Shown: positions 36,279 through 47,617, counted from the stretch's first letter. The stretch is DNA of 64,000 nucleotides from Acidocella sp. (GCA_027308685.1 DAIDEE010000030.1:1-64000); one strand, 5' to 3'. The notes: generated from the sequence alone by a model not told the origin. Translations and numbers: made by a program.

Positions 36279-37712
36279 TTAAGCCGAGTAATACATTTCA
36301 AACTCAACCGGGTGCGGGGTGTGCTCGAAACGATACACATCTTTCCATTTCAGTTCGATATAGCTCTCAATCTGCTCCTTACTGAACACGTCGCCGGCCA
36401 GCAGGAACTCATGGTTGGCTTCCAAATTCACCAAGGCTTCGCGCAGTGAACCGCAAACCGTCGGGATGCCTTTCAGCTCTTCCGGCGGCAGGTCATACAA
36501 GTCCTTGTCCATCGGATCGCCCGGGTGGATTTTGTTCTTGATACCATCCAGCCCGGCCATCGCAATGGCGGAGAACGCCAGATACGGGTTGGCGGTCGGG
36601 TCAGGGAAGCGCACTTCAACGCGCTTGGCCTTCGGGCTGGTGGTGTACGGAATCCGGCACGAAGCCGAACGGTTACGCGCTGAATACGCCAGCAACACCG
36701 GCGCCTCGAACCCAGGGATCAACCTTTTGTAGCTGTTGGTGGAAGGGTTCGTGAACGCGTTGATCGACTTGGCATGTTTGATAATGCCACCAATGAAATA
36801 CAGGCACATCTCAGAGAGATCAGCATAACCATTCCCCGCAAACAACGGCTTGCCGGCTTTCCAGATCGACTGGTGGGTATGCATACCCGAGCCGTTATCG
36901 CCATAGATCGGCTTCGGCATAAAGGTCGCGGTCTTGCCATACGAATGCGCGACGTTGTGGACGCAGTATTTATAAATCTGCATCTGGTCGGCCATCTTGG
37001 TCAGTGTGCCGAACCGGGTTCCCAACTCGTGCTGGCTCTGCGCCACTTCATGGTGATGCTTTTCAATCGGCAGGCCCATCTCGCCCATCGCAGAGAGCAT
37101 TTCAGCGCGCAAATCAGAATCACCATCCACCGGTGGAACCGGGAAATAGCCACCCTTCACAGACGGACGATGGCCCATGTTGCCTTCCGGATAGTCCTTC
37201 ATCGAGGAACCGGGGCCTTCAATGCTGTCCACCTGGTAGGTGCCGAAGTTACCGCCGGTGCCAAACTTCACGCTATCAAAAATGAAGAACTCAGCCTCCG
37301 CACCCACCACAATCTGGTCGCCGATGCCGGTTGACTTCAAATAGGCTTCCACCTTCTTAGCGGTCGAGCGCGGGTCGCGGGCGTAGCCCTGGCCGGTCGA
37401 AGGCTCAATGATATCGCAGAACAAAATCAGGCTCGGCTTGGCCGCAAACGGGTCCATCACCGCGGTTTCAACGTCCGGCTGCAAAATCATGTCGGATTCG
37501 TTGATGGCTTTCCAGCCGGCGATGGAAGAACCATCGAACATGAAGCCGTCCTTCAGGGCGTCTGCATCGACCGTCGAAATATGCTGGGCGGTGTGCTGCC
37601 ACTTGCCTTTCGGGTCGGTGAAACGAAGATCGACGTATTCAACGCCGTTCTCCTTAATCATCTCTAAAACTTTTGCGATTCCATCGTCAGTTCCAGCGGG
37701 CTTCTTCGCCAT
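36279..37712 (-). CDS. glnA: Glutamine synthetase type I
   Basis: GlnA makes glutamine from glutamate, ammonia and ATP. The 477-residue protein has the beta-grasp DGSSIAGW, metal ligands in [10 protein letters not shown], the HTHQS site in [15 protein letters not shown], the Glu flap [17 protein letters not shown], and [13 protein letters not shown]. The DLYDLPPEE motif carries the tyrosine that GlnE adenylylates, so activity is probably tuned by nitrogen status. It lies 151 bases after glnB, the standard glnBA arrangement. Confidence 0.98.
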   Translation of the reverse strand: MAKKPAGTDDGIAKVLEMIKENGVEYVDLRFTDPKGKWQHTAQHISTVDADALKDGFMFDGSSIAGWKAINESDMILQPDVETAVMDPFAAKPSLILFCDIIEPSTGQGYARDPRSTAKKVEAYLKSTGIGDQIVVGAEAEFFIFDSVKFGTGGNFGTYQVDSIEGPGSSMKDYPEGNMGHRPSVKGGYFPVPPVDGDSDLRAEMLSAMGEMGLPIEKHHHEVAQSQHELGTRFGTLTKMADQMQIYKYCVHNVAHSYGKTATFMPKPIYGDNGSGMHTHQSIWKAGKPLFAGNGYADLSEMCLYFIGGIIKHAKSINAFTNPSTNSYKRLIPGFEAPVLLAYSARNRSASCRIPYTTSPKAKRVEVRFPDPTANPYLAFSAIAMAGLDGIKNKIHPGDPMDKDLYDLPPEELKGIPTVCGSLREALVNLEANHEFLLAGDVFSKEQIESYIELKWKDVYRFEHTPHPVEFEMYYSA

Positions 37713-37863
37713 GCTCTATCCCCGTTTATATCAAAGGTTGTTTGTCCACGCGCAACAAAACCGCACCATGCGGCATTTGCTGCCCACTATCCTCTGTGCA
37801 ACGCCAGGCGCGGCATAGCAAGCCACCATGCCGCGTCCACAGCTATACAAATGAACGAAGCGG

Positions 37864-38355
<492 letters not shown>

Positions 38356-38454
38356 TTAGCCATGCCGCTATGTTTTGCCCACGGTACGGCTTCTAGTTGC
38401 TTAATTTATAGGCAAATTTGCTTCATCCTGACATGACAGCTATTTTGCGCCGAT

Positions 38455-39657
38455 ATGACCCAAGGACGCCTCGTGAAATCTCCTAACAATCTGCTCGCCC
38501 AAACCGGCACCACCATCTTCACCATCATGTCGGCATTGGCGGTGCAGCATACCGCCATCAATCTTGGCCAGGGCTTCCCCGATGTGCAAGGCCCGGCGGA
38601 TGTGGTGCAAGCGGCGGCCGACGCATTGTTAGATAACCGCAACCAATACCCGCCGATGACCGGTGTGGCGGAACTCCGCCAGGCGGTCGCCGCGGCCAAC
38701 AAGCGGTTTTATAATCTCGATATCGACCCCAACGGCGGCGTGGTGGTCACCTCCGGCGCCACCGAGGCCATCACCGCCTGCCTGACAGCGCTGATCAACC
38801 CCGGCGACGAGGTAGTGGCAATCGAGCCTTTGTACGATACCTACCTGCCGGTGATTAAACTGCTGGGCGGCATCCCGAAGCTGGTGCGTCTCAACCCGCC
38901 GGATTGGAGCCTGCCGCACAACGAACTAACCGCCGCCTTCTCACCGCGCACCAAATTGCTATTGCTGAACTCGCCGATGAACCCCTGCGGCAAGGTGTTC
39001 ACCCGTGCCGAATTAAACTTCATCGCGGACTTACTGGAACAGCATGATGCCTACGCGGTGTGCGATGAGGTTTACGAACATCTGGTGTTCGCCCCCGCCA
39101 CCCATATTCCATTGATGACCCTGCCCGGCATGGCCGAGCGGACATTGCGGGTCGGCAGTGCTGGCAAAACCTTCTCCCTCACCGGCTGGAAGATCGGCTA
39201 TGTCTCCGGCCCGAATGAACTGGTGGGCGTGGTTGCCAAGGCACACCAGAACCTCACCTTCACCAGTGCGCCGAATTTGCAACGCGCGGTGGCGCTGGGG
39301 CTGGCCAAGCCGGATGAGTATTTCACCGCATTAGGGAGCACGCTGGCGGCCAAGCGGGATTTACTAGCCGCTGGCCTCACCCGCCTCGGCTTTGGCGTGC
39401 TGCCGGCGGATGGCAGTTATTTCATCACCGCCGACATTTCGCCCCTCGGCTTTACTGGCGATGATATGGCCTTCTGCCGCACCATCACCGAACAGGCCGG
39501 GGTGGCCGCGATTCCGCTCTCAGCCTTTTACGACAGTAACGGACCCAGCCATTTTGTGCGGTTTGCCTTCTGCAAGCAGGATTCGGTCCTCAATAATGCC
39601 CTCGCCCGCCTAGAAAACTGGATAACGCCAGAGCAAACATTGACGGCGACCGCATGA
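38455..39657 (+). CDS. PLP-dependent class I/II aminotransferase
   Basis: A 400-residue fold-type I aminotransferase. It has NQYPPMTG near the N-terminus, the cofactor pocket SGATEAI, NSPMNPCGKVF, DEVYEHLVF, and the Schiff-base lysine in GSAGKTFSLTGWKIGY. The pattern is that of the methionine/kynurenine-oxoglutarate group (YbdL-like) rather than AspC. The substrate is inferred only from resemblance. It diverges from glnB; a GCAAATTTGC palindrome at 38412-38421 lies in the shared promoter gap. Confidence 0.9.
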   Translation: MTQGRLVKSPNNLLAQTGTTIFTIMSALAVQHTAINLGQGFPDVQGPADVVQAAADALLDNRNQYPPMTGVAELRQAVAAANKRFYNLDIDPNGGVVVTSGATEAITACLTALINPGDEVVAIEPLYDTYLPVIKLLGGIPKLVRLNPPDWSLPHNELTAAFSPRTKLLLLNSPMNPCGKVFTRAELNFIADLLEQHDAYAVCDEVYEHLVFAPATHIPLMTLPGMAERTLRVGSAGKTFSLTGWKIGYVSGPNELVGVVAKAHQNLTFTSAPNLQRAVALGLAKPDEYFTALGSTLAAKRDLLAAGLTRLGFGVLPADGSYFITADISPLGFTGDDMAFCRTITEQAGVAAIPLSAFYDSNGPSHFVRFAFCKQDSVLNNALARLENWITPEQTLTATA

Positions 39658-39693
39658 GCGCAGTACCACCCAGCACTGATCAGGGCACCTGAT

Positions 39694-39770
39694 GGCGGAC
39701 GTAGCTCAGTTGGTAGAGCGCCGGTTTGTGGTACCGGTTGTCGCGGGTTCAATCCCCGTCGTTCGCCCCA
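39694..39770 (+). tRNA. tRNA-His (anticodon GTG)
   Basis: All four arms fold: acceptor GCGGACG/CGTTCGC, D arm AGCTCAGTTGGTAGAGC, anticodon arm CCGGT-TTGTGGT-ACCGG with GTG at 39728-39730, and T arm GCGGG-TTCAATC-CCCGT. CCA is encoded. G-1 at 39694 is genome-encoded and pairs with C73, the standard bacterial histidine identity. Several alphaproteobacterial orders lack G-1, so this helps place the organism outside them. Confidence 0.96.
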
Positions 39771-39792
39771 TCCCCCTCCTGCTTGTTTCAGC

Positions 39793-40362
39793 ATGATCGC
39801 CGCCCTCATCCTGGCCGGTGGCCGGGGCAGCCGGCTCGGTGGGGCCGACAAGGCTTTCTTGACCATGAACGGCCAGCCCCTCATCGCGCATCTGCTCGCC
39901 CGCCTCACCCCGCAAGTGCCCACCATCGCCATCAGCGCCAACGGCGACCCCACCCGCTTCGCTGCGTTCGGCCTGCCGGTGCTGCCAGACCTTCACCGTG
40001 GCAAAGGCCCGCTGGCCGGTGTTGCCGCCGGGCTGGCCTGGGCCGCTGACATTGGGGCCGCCGCCCTTCTCACCGTCCCGGTGGATACGCCCTATATTCC
40101 GCACAACCTCGCGGAGCGTCTCGCCCCAGCGCCGTCGGTTAGCTGTTACCGGGGCCGCCAGCACCATCTGGCAGCGCTCTGGCCGGTTGATTGCCTGCCG
40201 ATGTTGGAACGATTTTTAGAGCCAGAGGGTAAATACAAAGTACGGGACTTCCTGAAGCTCATCCGCGCCCGGCAAGTTTCGTTCAACGCGCCCTATGACC
40301 CCTTCCTGAACATCAACACCCCCGAAGACCTCGAAGCCGCTACAGCGCTTCAGGCAATTTGA
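39793..40362 (+). CDS. mobA: Molybdenum cofactor guanylyltransferase
   Basis: MobA adds GMP to molybdopterin, making the bis-MGD cofactor of DMSO-reductase-family enzymes such as the one at 45.6 kb. The 189-residue protein begins [19 protein letters not shown] (nucleotide loop and Lys), followed by [27 protein letters not shown] and the C-terminal LNINTPEDL. It starts 22 bases after tRNA-His and overlaps the convergent arsH by 23 bases. Confidence 0.94.
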   Translation: MIAALILAGGRGSRLGGADKAFLTMNGQPLIAHLLARLTPQVPTIAISANGDPTRFAAFGLPVLPDLHRGKGPLAGVAAGLAWAADIGAAALLTVPVDTPYIPHNLAERLAPAPSVSCYRGRQHHLAALWPVDCLPMLERFLEPEGKYKVRDFLKLIRARQVSFNAPYDPFLNINTPEDLEAATALQAI

Positions 40363-41029
40363 ACGCCGCTTTGCGCTCGCTGTACCGATCCACCAGATAA
40401 TCCGCCCGGTCGCGCAGCAGCCAGGTAAAGCGCAGCAATTCTTCCATCACATCCACCAACCGGTCATACAGCGGGCCAGGCTTCATCCGGCCCTCGGCAT
40501 CAAATTGCGTATAGGCCATCGGCACGCTGGATTGGTTGGGAATGGTGAACATCCGCATCCAGCGCCCCAGCAGCCGCAGCGTGTTCACCGCATTGAAACT
40601 TTGCGAACCGCCGGAGACCTGTAACACCGCCAGCGTACGCCCCTGAGTTGGGCGTATTGAAGCCTCCTCAAGCGGCAGCCAGTCGATCTGGTTTTTGAAA
40701 ACACCGGTGATGGCACCGTGCATTTCCGGGCTGCACCAGACTTGACCCTCCGACCATAGCGAGAGCGCGCGCAACGCCTGCACCTTCGGATGGGTTTTCG
40801 GCACGCTGTTCGCCACCGGCAACTCACGCGGGTCGAAGATTTTCACCTCCGCCCCCATCAGTTCCAGCAGCCGCGCCGCTTCCTCAATCAGCAGCCGGCT
40901 GTAGGAAACCTCACGCAGCGAGCCATACAACAATAAAATACGCGGCTTGTGGGTGGCGCGGACCGCAGGTTCCAACCGCTGCACATCAGGCGCGTGCAAC
41001 AAATCCACGCGCAAATTCGGCAAGCTCAT
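40340..41029 (-). CDS. arsH: ArsH, NADPH-FMN oxidoreductase
   Basis: ArsH oxidises trivalent methyl- and phenyl-arsenicals and reduces other substrates with NADPH. The 229-residue flavodoxin-like protein has [13 protein letters not shown] for FMN phosphate binding, the conserved [12 protein letters not shown] and [10 protein letters not shown], and [15 protein letters not shown] 41029 overlaps the arsB stop (ATGA), so the start seven codons upstream is not used. Confidence 0.95.
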   Translation of the reverse strand: MSLPNLRVDLLHAPDVQRLEPAVRATHKPRILLLYGSLREVSYSRLLIEEAARLLELMGAEVKIFDPRELPVANSVPKTHPKVQALRALSLWSEGQVWCSPEMHGAITGVFKNQIDWLPLEEASIRPTQGRTLAVLQVSGGSQSFNAVNTLRLLGRWMRMFTIPNQSSVPMAYTQFDAEGRMKPGPLYDRLVDVMEELLRFTWLLRDRADYLVDRYSERKAAFKLPEAL

Positions 41030-42318
41030 GCGCCCAGCACCCGCAACCATAAATCCAGCGCCACCAGCACCACCAACAGTACTGGCGGGGTGATGCTAAG
41101 GCCGACTTTCATGTATTGCCCCCAGGTAATGCTAATGCCCTTGCGCCCCAGCACGTTCAGCCACAGCAATGTCGCCAGGCTGCCGATCGGGGTGAATTTC
41201 GGTCCGAGATCACAGCCGATGATATTCGCATAAATCATCAACTCGCGGGTCAACGGCTGCAGGTTTGTTGCCTGCTCGATCGAGAGCGTGCCCACCAGCA
41301 CACCCGGCATGTTGTTCATCACCGACGATAGCAACGCCGCGCCAAAGCCAGTACCAATGGTGGCCACCATGCCACCTTGCCCCGCCAGCCATGCCAGCCC
41401 ATACGCCAAGTAACCAGTGAGGCCGGCATTGCGCAGCCCATACACCACCAGATACATGCCGAGCGAAAAAATCACGATCTGCCAGGGTGCATTTCGCATA
41501 ACCTTACCCACCGAAATCACATGCCCCTTGGCGGCGAGCGCCAATAATACCGCCGCACCAGCGCAGGTGACCACCGAAACCGGCACACCCAAAGGCGCAA
41601 ACACAAAATACGCCACCAACAATAACCCTAATATCGGAAACGCGGCTTTGAAAATCACCTTGTCACGAATCGCGTGCACCGGGTCCTCAATATTTCCCAG
41701 GTCGTATCGCACGGGTACCACCCGCGCATAGAACGCCCACAGCACCGCCAACGTGACCAGCGTGGAAACAATATCCACCGGCACCATGACCAGCGCATAA
41801 CGGTTGAAGGTGATGTTGAAATAATTAGCACTGACGATGTTGACCAGATTTGAAATGATCAACGGCAGGCTGGTGGTATCAGCCACAAACCCGGTAGCCA
41901 CCACAAAGGCTAATGTCTGCACGGGGGTAAATTCCAGCCGCAGCAAAATCGCCACCATGATTGGGGTGAGCAACAGAGCCGCACCGTCGTTGGCAAACAC
42001 CGCCGAGATAGCTGCCCCCAGCAGCACCACCAGCGGGAACAAAAACCGCCCGCGCCCGCCGCCCCAACGCGCCACATGCAGCGCCGCCCATTCAAAAAAC
42101 CCTGCTTCGTCCAACAATAATGATATAATGATCAACGCGACGAAGGTAAAAGTGGCATCCCATACAATATGCCACACCGCGCTGATATCGTGCCAATGCA
42201 CCACGCCGGTCGCCAACGCCACCGCCGCCCCTGCCAGCGCACTCCAGCCAATACCGAGGCCACGCGGCTGCCAGATGACAAACACCAAGGTTACTAAAAA
42301 TATCGCCAGCGCCAGCAT
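41026..42318 (-). CDS. arsB: Arsenite efflux pump ArsB
   Basis: A 430-residue ion-transporter protein with about 12 membrane segments. Diagnostic are [36 protein letters not shown], and the C-terminal half with [13 protein letters not shown] and [24 protein letters not shown]. It exports arsenite or antimonite. It follows arsC by 35 bases and overlaps arsH. Confidence 0.95.
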   Translation of the reverse strand: MLALAIFLVTLVFVIWQPRGLGIGWSALAGAAVALATGVVHWHDISAVWHIVWDATFTFVALIIISLLLDEAGFFEWAALHVARWGGGRGRFLFPLVVLLGAAISAVFANDGAALLLTPIMVAILLRLEFTPVQTLAFVVATGFVADTTSLPLIISNLVNIVSANYFNITFNRYALVMVPVDIVSTLVTLAVLWAFYARVVPVRYDLGNIEDPVHAIRDKVIFKAAFPILGLLLVAYFVFAPLGVPVSVVTCAGAAVLLALAAKGHVISVGKVMRNAPWQIVIFSLGMYLVVYGLRNAGLTGYLAYGLAWLAGQGGMVATIGTGFGAALLSSVMNNMPGVLVGTLSIEQATNLQPLTRELMIYANIIGCDLGPKFTPIGSLATLLWLNVLGRKGISITWGQYMKVGLSITPPVLLVVLVALDLWLRVLGA

Positions 42319-42353
42319 CGGCGTCTCCTCAAATCGTCAGGTATTACCGAAAT

Positions 42354-42785
42354 TCAGCGCACGCGCTGGCCCGTGGCGTCCACCACCGCCTCGCCATCTT
42401 CCTTGGAAAATGCGGCTTTTTGCGGTTCGGGTAGAATATCCAGCACCAGCTCCGAAGGCCGGCACAGCCGCACGCCCAGCGGGGTCACCACGATCGGACG
42501 ATTCAACAAAATCGGGTGCTGCTCGATGGCGTCAAGCAATTCATCATCGCTCAGCGCCGGATTATCCAGGCCAAGCTCCGTATAGGGTGTATCCTTCTCG
42601 CGCAGCCAGTCACGTAATTTCACCCCAGCCCGCACGCTCAGTTGCCTGATCACTTCACGCCCTGGCGGGGTTTTCATATATTCAATCACCAACGGCTCAA
42701 TCCCGGCATTGCGGATCATCGCCAGCACATTGCGCGCCGTGCCGCATTGCGGATTGAAATAGATCACAACATCAGCAGCACTCAT
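42354..42785 (-). CDS. arsC: Glutaredoxin-dependent arsenate reductase
   Basis: A 143-residue ArsC of the E. coli plasmid R773 type. The catalytic Cys lies in YFNPQCGTARN; the arginines that bind arsenate appear in LREKDTPY, LLNRPIVVT and RLCRPSE. It reduces arsenate using glutaredoxin. The ATG at 42785 shares a base with the preceding stop (TGATG); GTG 42788 is also possible. Confidence 0.95.
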   Translation of the reverse strand: MSAADVVIYFNPQCGTARNVLAMIRNAGIEPLVIEYMKTPPGREVIRQLSVRAGVKLRDWLREKDTPYTELGLDNPALSDDELLDAIEQHPILLNRPIVVTPLGVRLCRPSELVLDILPEPQKAAFSKEDGEAVVDATGQRVR

Positions 42786-43663
42786 CACGCCACTCCCGGG
42801 CGCGGCGAGGTTGTGCCCTCGAGCCTGCCAATGTCACGCAGCTTGGTGCCGAGCGCCATTTGATCGATACTGGCCAGCGGCAGGCTGAGAAACACGCCAA
42901 TCCGGGTGCGTAAATATTTGAAGGCCTGCACGAAAGCTTTTTCCTTTTCAATATCCGGCCCCTGCACCGAAGCCGGGTCGTCGATCCCCCAATGCGCCGT
43001 CATCGGATGTCCCGGCCAGACCGGGCAAACCTCACCCGCGGCGTTGTCACACACCGTGAATACAAAATCCATCACCGGGGCATTGGCTCCAGAAAACTCA
43101 TCCCAGCTTTTGGAACGTGCCCCCGCGGCGGGGTAGCCATAACCTTCCAGCACCTTCAGCGCGAACGGATTGACCGTGCCATTGGGGTAACTCCCCGCCG
43201 AGTGGGCGCGGAAATGGCCGCCGCCGTCGCGCTGCAAAATCGCCTCCGCCATGATCGAGCGGGCCGAATTGCCGGTGCATAAAAACATCACGTTATAAAT
43301 TCTGTCAGGCATGAAAGCTCTCCTTTCCTCGTCACAGCACGGCATTAAATCCGCCACCAGCGGCGCGCATAAATCGGCATTGCCGCCACAACAATCCGCC
43401 GCCAGAAACAACATCACCGCGCGCAGCTTGGAGATTTCAGCGCGATAGATGATCGAGCGGCTATCACGGCGGCTACTCACCAAACCGGCCCGCGCCAGCA
43501 CCGAAAGATGCGCCGACATGGTGTTGGCCGGCACACCCAAATCCCGCGCCAAATCCCCCGCCGCGATCCCCGCAGGCTCAGCCCGCACCAAGGCACGAAA
43601 CACCGCGAGGCGCGTCTCCTGAGCTAAGGCCCCGAACACTGCAATGGCGTCATTTGATTCCAT
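42785..43663 (-). CDS. ArsR repressor fused to LMW-phosphatase ArsC
   Basis: Two domains are fused in 292 residues. Residues 1-105 are an ArsR-type winged helix (ANTMSAHLSVLARAGLVSSRRDSRSIIY) with a C-terminal cysteine group (CCGG at 91-94, Cys99, CC at 109-110) that could bind arsenite. Residues 120-270 are a low-molecular-weight phosphatase-type arsenate reductase with the P-loop FLCTGNSARS (Cys129), a further cysteine in FTVCDNAAGEVCPVW, and the DDPAS motif. Sensor and detoxifying enzyme are thus one chain. It heads the operon with arsC, arsB and arsH. No strong ribosome site precedes the ATG. Confidence 0.9.
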   Translation of the reverse strand: MESNDAIAVFGALAQETRLAVFRALVRAEPAGIAAGDLARDLGVPANTMSAHLSVLARAGLVSSRRDSRSIIYRAEISKLRAVMLFLAADCCGGNADLCAPLVADLMPCCDEERRAFMPDRIYNVMFLCTGNSARSIMAEAILQRDGGGHFRAHSAGSYPNGTVNPFALKVLEGYGYPAAGARSKSWDEFSGANAPVMDFVFTVCDNAAGEVCPVWPGHPMTAHWGIDDPASVQGPDIEKEKAFVQAFKYLRTRIGVFLSLPLASIDQMALGTKLRDIGRLEGTTSPRPGVA

Positions 43664-43670
43664 AATTCTA

Positions 43671-43689
43671 GATATATTGAATTAATATC
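43671..43689 (-). promoter_or_regulatory. Candidate ArsR operator
   Basis: An AT-rich inverted repeat GATAT-N9-ATATC lies 8 bases upstream of the arsR fusion ATG, where the -10 region is expected. Position and symmetry suit an ArsR dimer site. The assignment is inference. Confidence 0.45.
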
Positions 43690-43719
43690 GCACGTCAAGT
43701 GACAAAGCACGCTAGAATC

Positions 43720-45456
43720 TCACATCCCTCGCCGCCCGAACATCGTCTCCAATTCCGCCCGCGTCAGTTTCAGAAACGTCGGACGCCCGTGGCTGCATGT
43801 CCCGGCCCGGGGCGTGGCCTCCATCTCGCGCAGCAAAGCCGTCATTTCCGCCGGGGCCAGCCGCCGCCCGGCGCGAATTGAGCGATGGCAGGCCAGCCGC
43901 GCCAAGGCGGAATCCAATTTCGCCTCCAGCGCCACCGGCGTCTCGCTCTCGCCAAACTCCTCGGCCAAGTCCCGCAACAGCGCCGCCGCATCCGGCTCCT
44001 TCAAGGCCGCCGGCACCGCGCGCACCAGCACCGCCCCCGGCCCAAACGCCTCAATTTCCAGCCCCAGGCTTTGCAGTACATCGACCTGCGCCAGCAGCCG
44101 CGCCGCCTCGATCGGGGTGAAATCCACCACCACCGGCAATAACAACGGCTGGCTTGCCACCCGCCCGGCCTGAAATTCCGCCCGCAGCCGTTCCTCGGTC
44201 AGGCGCTCATGGGCGGCATGCTGGTCCACGATCACCAGGCTGCCATCAGCCGCCACCGCCAAAACATAAGTATCCAAAATCTGCGCCACCGGGGCGCCGA
44301 GCGGATGTTCCGCCAGCGGTTCCACCGGCTCGAATTGCCGCGCTTCTGGCGGCGTCAGCAGCGCAAACTCCGCCTCGGCAAAGCCGCGGGCTTGCATGCT
44401 GGGACGCGGCGGCAAATTCAGCACAGGGCGCTGACTGGAAAGCGGCGTATAAACTGGCGGTGCGCCCGCCAGCGACACTGGCCGCTCCAACAGCCGCCCG
44501 ATGGCCCCAATCACCAGACTGCGCACCCCGTTGGCATCGGCGAAGCGCAACTCGGTTTTGGCCGGATGCACATTCACATCCAGCGCCTCCGGCGGCACCT
44601 CCAGCCGCAGGGCCGCTACCGGATGCCGCCCAGCGGGAATGACATCGCGGTAGGCCAGACGCAGCGCCATCCGCAGCAGCGGGTCCTGCACCGGCCGGCC
44701 ATTCACCACGAAGCTCTGCAAGGCGGTGGTGGCCCGTGAGAGACTCGCCGGACCCGCCAACCCCAGCAGCCGCACGCCGTCACGCTCGGCCTCCAGTGCC
44801 AACAACCCCCCGGCGGTCTCACGGCCAAACAGCGCCGCCACCCGACCCGCCTCATCCTGCGCCGCCACGTCAAACATCACCCGCTCATCCGAGACCAGCC
44901 GGAACGCCACGTTCGGGGCCGATAGAGCTAGCCGCCACACGGCCCGCTCCGCCGCATCGGCCTCCGCCGCCGGTTTGCGCAGAAACTTCCGCCGCGCCGG
45001 GGTGGCGTAGAATAAATCCTCGACGATCGCCCGCGTGCCCTCCGGGGCGGAAGCGGGGGCTACCGCCGATACCTCACCACCCGCCACGACGATCCGATAC
45101 GCGCCATCCTGGCCTTTGGGACGGCTGATCAATGTCAGCTTCGCCGCTGCGCCGATACTGGGCAGCGCCTCGCCGCGAAACCCCAAAGTGGCAATCCGCA
45201 CCAACGTCTCATCGCTCAGCTTCGAGGTGGCGTGGCGTTCAATGGCCAGGGCCAGTTCATCGCGGGCGATGCCGCAGCCATCGTCGATCACCTCGATCCG
45301 GGTGATGCCGCCGCCCACCAGAATCACCTCAATCCGTCGCGCCCCGGCATCCAGCGCGTTCTCCACCAGCTCCTTCACCGCCGCCGCCGGACGCTCGATC
45401 ACCTCACCGGCGGCAATCCGGTTCACGATATTGGGGGACAGCAAACGGATGGGCAT
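43720..45456 (-). CDS. mutL: DNA mismatch repair protein MutL
   Basis: A 578-residue MutL. The GHKL ATPase has IAAGEVIERPAAAVKELVENALDAG in its N-terminal helix and DDGCGI, TLGFRGEALPSI and GT-rich lid motifs. The C-terminal domain has DQHAAHERLTEE (from residue 411), matching the DQHA(x)2E(x)4E endonuclease motif, so this MutL should nick DNA itself. The ATG at 45456 gives the family start MPIRLLSP. Confidence 0.95.
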   Translation of the reverse strand: MPIRLLSPNIVNRIAAGEVIERPAAAVKELVENALDAGARRIEVILVGGGITRIEVIDDGCGIARDELALAIERHATSKLSDETLVRIATLGFRGEALPSIGAAAKLTLISRPKGQDGAYRIVVAGGEVSAVAPASAPEGTRAIVEDLFYATPARRKFLRKPAAEADAAERAVWRLALSAPNVAFRLVSDERVMFDVAAQDEAGRVAALFGRETAGGLLALEAERDGVRLLGLAGPASLSRATTALQSFVVNGRPVQDPLLRMALRLAYRDVIPAGRHPVAALRLEVPPEALDVNVHPAKTELRFADANGVRSLVIGAIGRLLERPVSLAGAPPVYTPLSSQRPVLNLPPRPSMQARGFAEAEFALLTPPEARQFEPVEPLAEHPLGAPVAQILDTYVLAVAADGSLVIVDQHAAHERLTEERLRAEFQAGRVASQPLLLPVVVDFTPIEAARLLAQVDVLQSLGLEIEAFGPGAVLVRAVPAALKEPDAAALLRDLAEEFGESETPVALEAKLDSALARLACHRSIRAGRRLAPAEMTALLREMEATPRAGTCSHGRPTFLKLTRAELETMFGRRGM

Positions 45457-45604
45457 GGGCGGCAATCTCGAACCAACCGAGGCAAACCGCAAGGCGATAT
45501 CTTGCCGCAAAATCATCGCCACGCCGTAAAAGTCTCTTTCCCAACGCAAAATTACCGGTAAGATAAGAAGTTTATGACCAGGAACTTTTTACCAAGGCCT
45601 GCCG

Positions 45605-47617
45605 ATGCGTGAGATCGTCAAAACCACCTGCCCGCGCGACTGCTACGACGCCTGCGGCATTGCGGTGGTGAAGCATGACGGCGTGATTACCAAGGTGCTG
45701 GGCGACCCCGAACATCCGGTCTCGCGCGGCGCTTTGTGCGGCAAATGTGCGCTGGCCTATAATGGCATCTGGCGCGACCCCGAAGCCCGCCTGACCACGC
45801 CGCTGAAGCGGACCGGCAAAAAGGGCGAGGGGAAATTTGCCGCCGCCAGTTGGGACGAGGCGCTGGCCGATATCGCCGCCAAACTCAATGCCATCCGCGC
45901 TGAAAACCCTGCGAAAATTCTGCATACTCATTACACCGGCACGGTGGCCATGCTGGCCGGCAGCTTCGGGATGCGGTTTTTCAACGCCATCGGCGCGACC
46001 GAGGTGGACCCGGATTCGGTGTGCAACAAGGCCGGGCATGTGGCGCTGAACTGGACGCTGGGCGATAGCTGCACCGGCTTCGACCCGCGCGCCGCCGCGT
46101 CGGCTGCCTGCATCATGGTGTGGGGCGCCAACCCGTTCGCCAGCGCCCCGCATATGCACAAGCACTGGCTGGCCGAAGCCCCCGGTAAAATCATCGTCAT
46201 CGACCCGATCCGCCACCCCACCGCCGCGATGGCGCATTTACACCTGCAACTCCGCCCTGGGTCGGATGCAGCTTTGGCATTCGGCTTCATGCATATCGCC
46301 CAGCGCGACGGCCTGCTTGACGCGGATTTTATCGAAAATCACGTCATCGGCTGGGATGAATTGGCCCCAGACATTGCCAAAGCCACGCCGGAATGGACCG
46401 CCGCCGCCACTGATTTACCCGCCGCACTGATCGAGCAAGCGGCGAGACTTTACGCCACCGGGCCTTCGTTGCTGTGGCTCGGCCAGGGCGTGCAGCGGCA
46501 ACCCAAAGGCGGCAACGTGTTCCGCGCCGCCGCTGCGCTGGCCGCCGTCACTGGCAACCTCGCCAAACCCGACGCCGGGCTGTGCTACCTCAACGGCCCC
46601 GCTACCCGTGGCGTGGATATGGGCAAGCTCACCGCCGCGCACCTCGCCGGGCCGGGTGGCGCCCCCTCCATTTCGCACCTCGACCTCGCCGAAACATTAG
46701 CCAACCCCACCCGCGCCGCAGCCCTGCTGTGCTGGAACAACAACATCCTGGCCTCGTCGCCGCGTCAGGCGATGCTACGGCAGTCGCTCGCCCGCGAAGA
46801 TTTATTGCATATCTGTCTCGATCTGTTTTCCACAGACACCACCGATTATGCCGACTGGATTCTACCCGCCGCCAGCTTCCTGGAGTTTGATGATCTGGTG
46901 CTGCCGTATTTCAATCTCACCGTCAGCGCCCAGGTAAAAGCCGCCGCGCCGATGGGGAATTCACTCCCCAACCAGGAAATTTTCCGCCGCTTATCCCGCG
47001 CCATGGGGCTGAATGCGCCTGAGCTTTACGAGGGCGACGATCAAATTCTGAACAATCTCGTCGCCACCACCGGCGTTGCAAATAATTTTGCACAACTGGT
47101 GGCAAGCGGCACACAAGAATTTTCCACAACCATCGTTACGCCGTTTGCCAATAAAATCTTTCCCACCCCATCTGGCAAAGTGGAAATATCCTCCGAACAA
47201 GCTGTAGCCGCCGGAGCCCCCAAACGCCCCTTTGCCCACGCCGATGCGCCCGCCGCCAACAACAGCTTACGCGTGCTCTCCCCCGCCTCGCCCTGGACCA
47301 TGAACAGCGCTTACGCCAACGACCCCAAAATCCGCGAGAGGCTCGGCGAAGCCACCGTCAGCCTGCACCCCGAAGACGCCACCGCCCGCAACCTGACTGA
47401 AGGCAGTATGGTTCGTCTCTCCAACCATGAAGATAAAATCACCCTGAAACTGCATCTCGATGCCACCTTGCCGCGCGGCGTGGCGCTGGCCCCCAAAGGC
47501 CGCTGGCCGCGCTTCTCACACGGTTCCAACATCAACGCACTTTATAACGGTGCCCATGCCGACATCGGCGAGAGCACCGCCATTCACGGCATCGAAGCGG
47601 AGATAACCCCAGCATGA
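45605..47617 (+). CDS. Molybdopterin-dependent oxidoreductase
   Basis: A 670-residue DMSO-reductase-family protein without a signal peptide, so cytosolic. The N-terminus binds a 4Fe-4S cluster (CPRDCYDACGI and GALCGKC). It then shows VWGANPFASAPHM, LRPGSDAALAFGFMHI and, at the end, the cofactor-closing domain (VALAPKGRWP). It resembles formate-dehydrogenase-like and assimilatory members; I cannot name the substrate. Its stop overlaps the glutamine amidotransferase start (ATGA), and a GS-like ligase follows. Confidence 0.85.
   Translation: MREIVKTTCPRDCYDACGIAVVKHDGVITKVLGDPEHPVSRGALCGKCALAYNGIWRDPEARLTTPLKRTGKKGEGKFAAASWDEALADIAAKLNAIRAENPAKILHTHYTGTVAMLAGSFGMRFFNAIGATEVDPDSVCNKAGHVALNWTLGDSCTGFDPRAAASAACIMVWGANPFASAPHMHKHWLAEAPGKIIVIDPIRHPTAAMAHLHLQLRPGSDAALAFGFMHIAQRDGLLDADFIENHVIGWDELAPDIAKATPEWTAAATDLPAALIEQAARLYATGPSLLWLGQGVQRQPKGGNVFRAAAALAAVTGNLAKPDAGLCYLNGPATRGVDMGKLTAAHLAGPGGAPSISHLDLAETLANPTRAAALLCWNNNILASSPRQAMLRQSLAREDLLHICLDLFSTDTTDYADWILPAASFLEFDDLVLPYFNLTVSAQVKAAAPMGNSLPNQEIFRRLSRAMGLNAPELYEGDDQILNNLVATTGVANNFAQLVASGTQEFSTTIVTPFANKIFPTPSGKVEISSEQAVAAGAPKRPFAHADAPAANNSLRVLSPASPWTMNSAYANDPKIRERLGEATVSLHPEDATARNLTEGSMVRLSNHEDKITLKLHLDATLPRGVALAPKGRWPRFSHGSNINALYNGAHADIGESTAIHGIEAEITPA

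Noticed and set aside
39694..39770. tRNA-associated integration site
   Set aside because: No integrase, phage gene or repeated tRNA 3' end was found around it.
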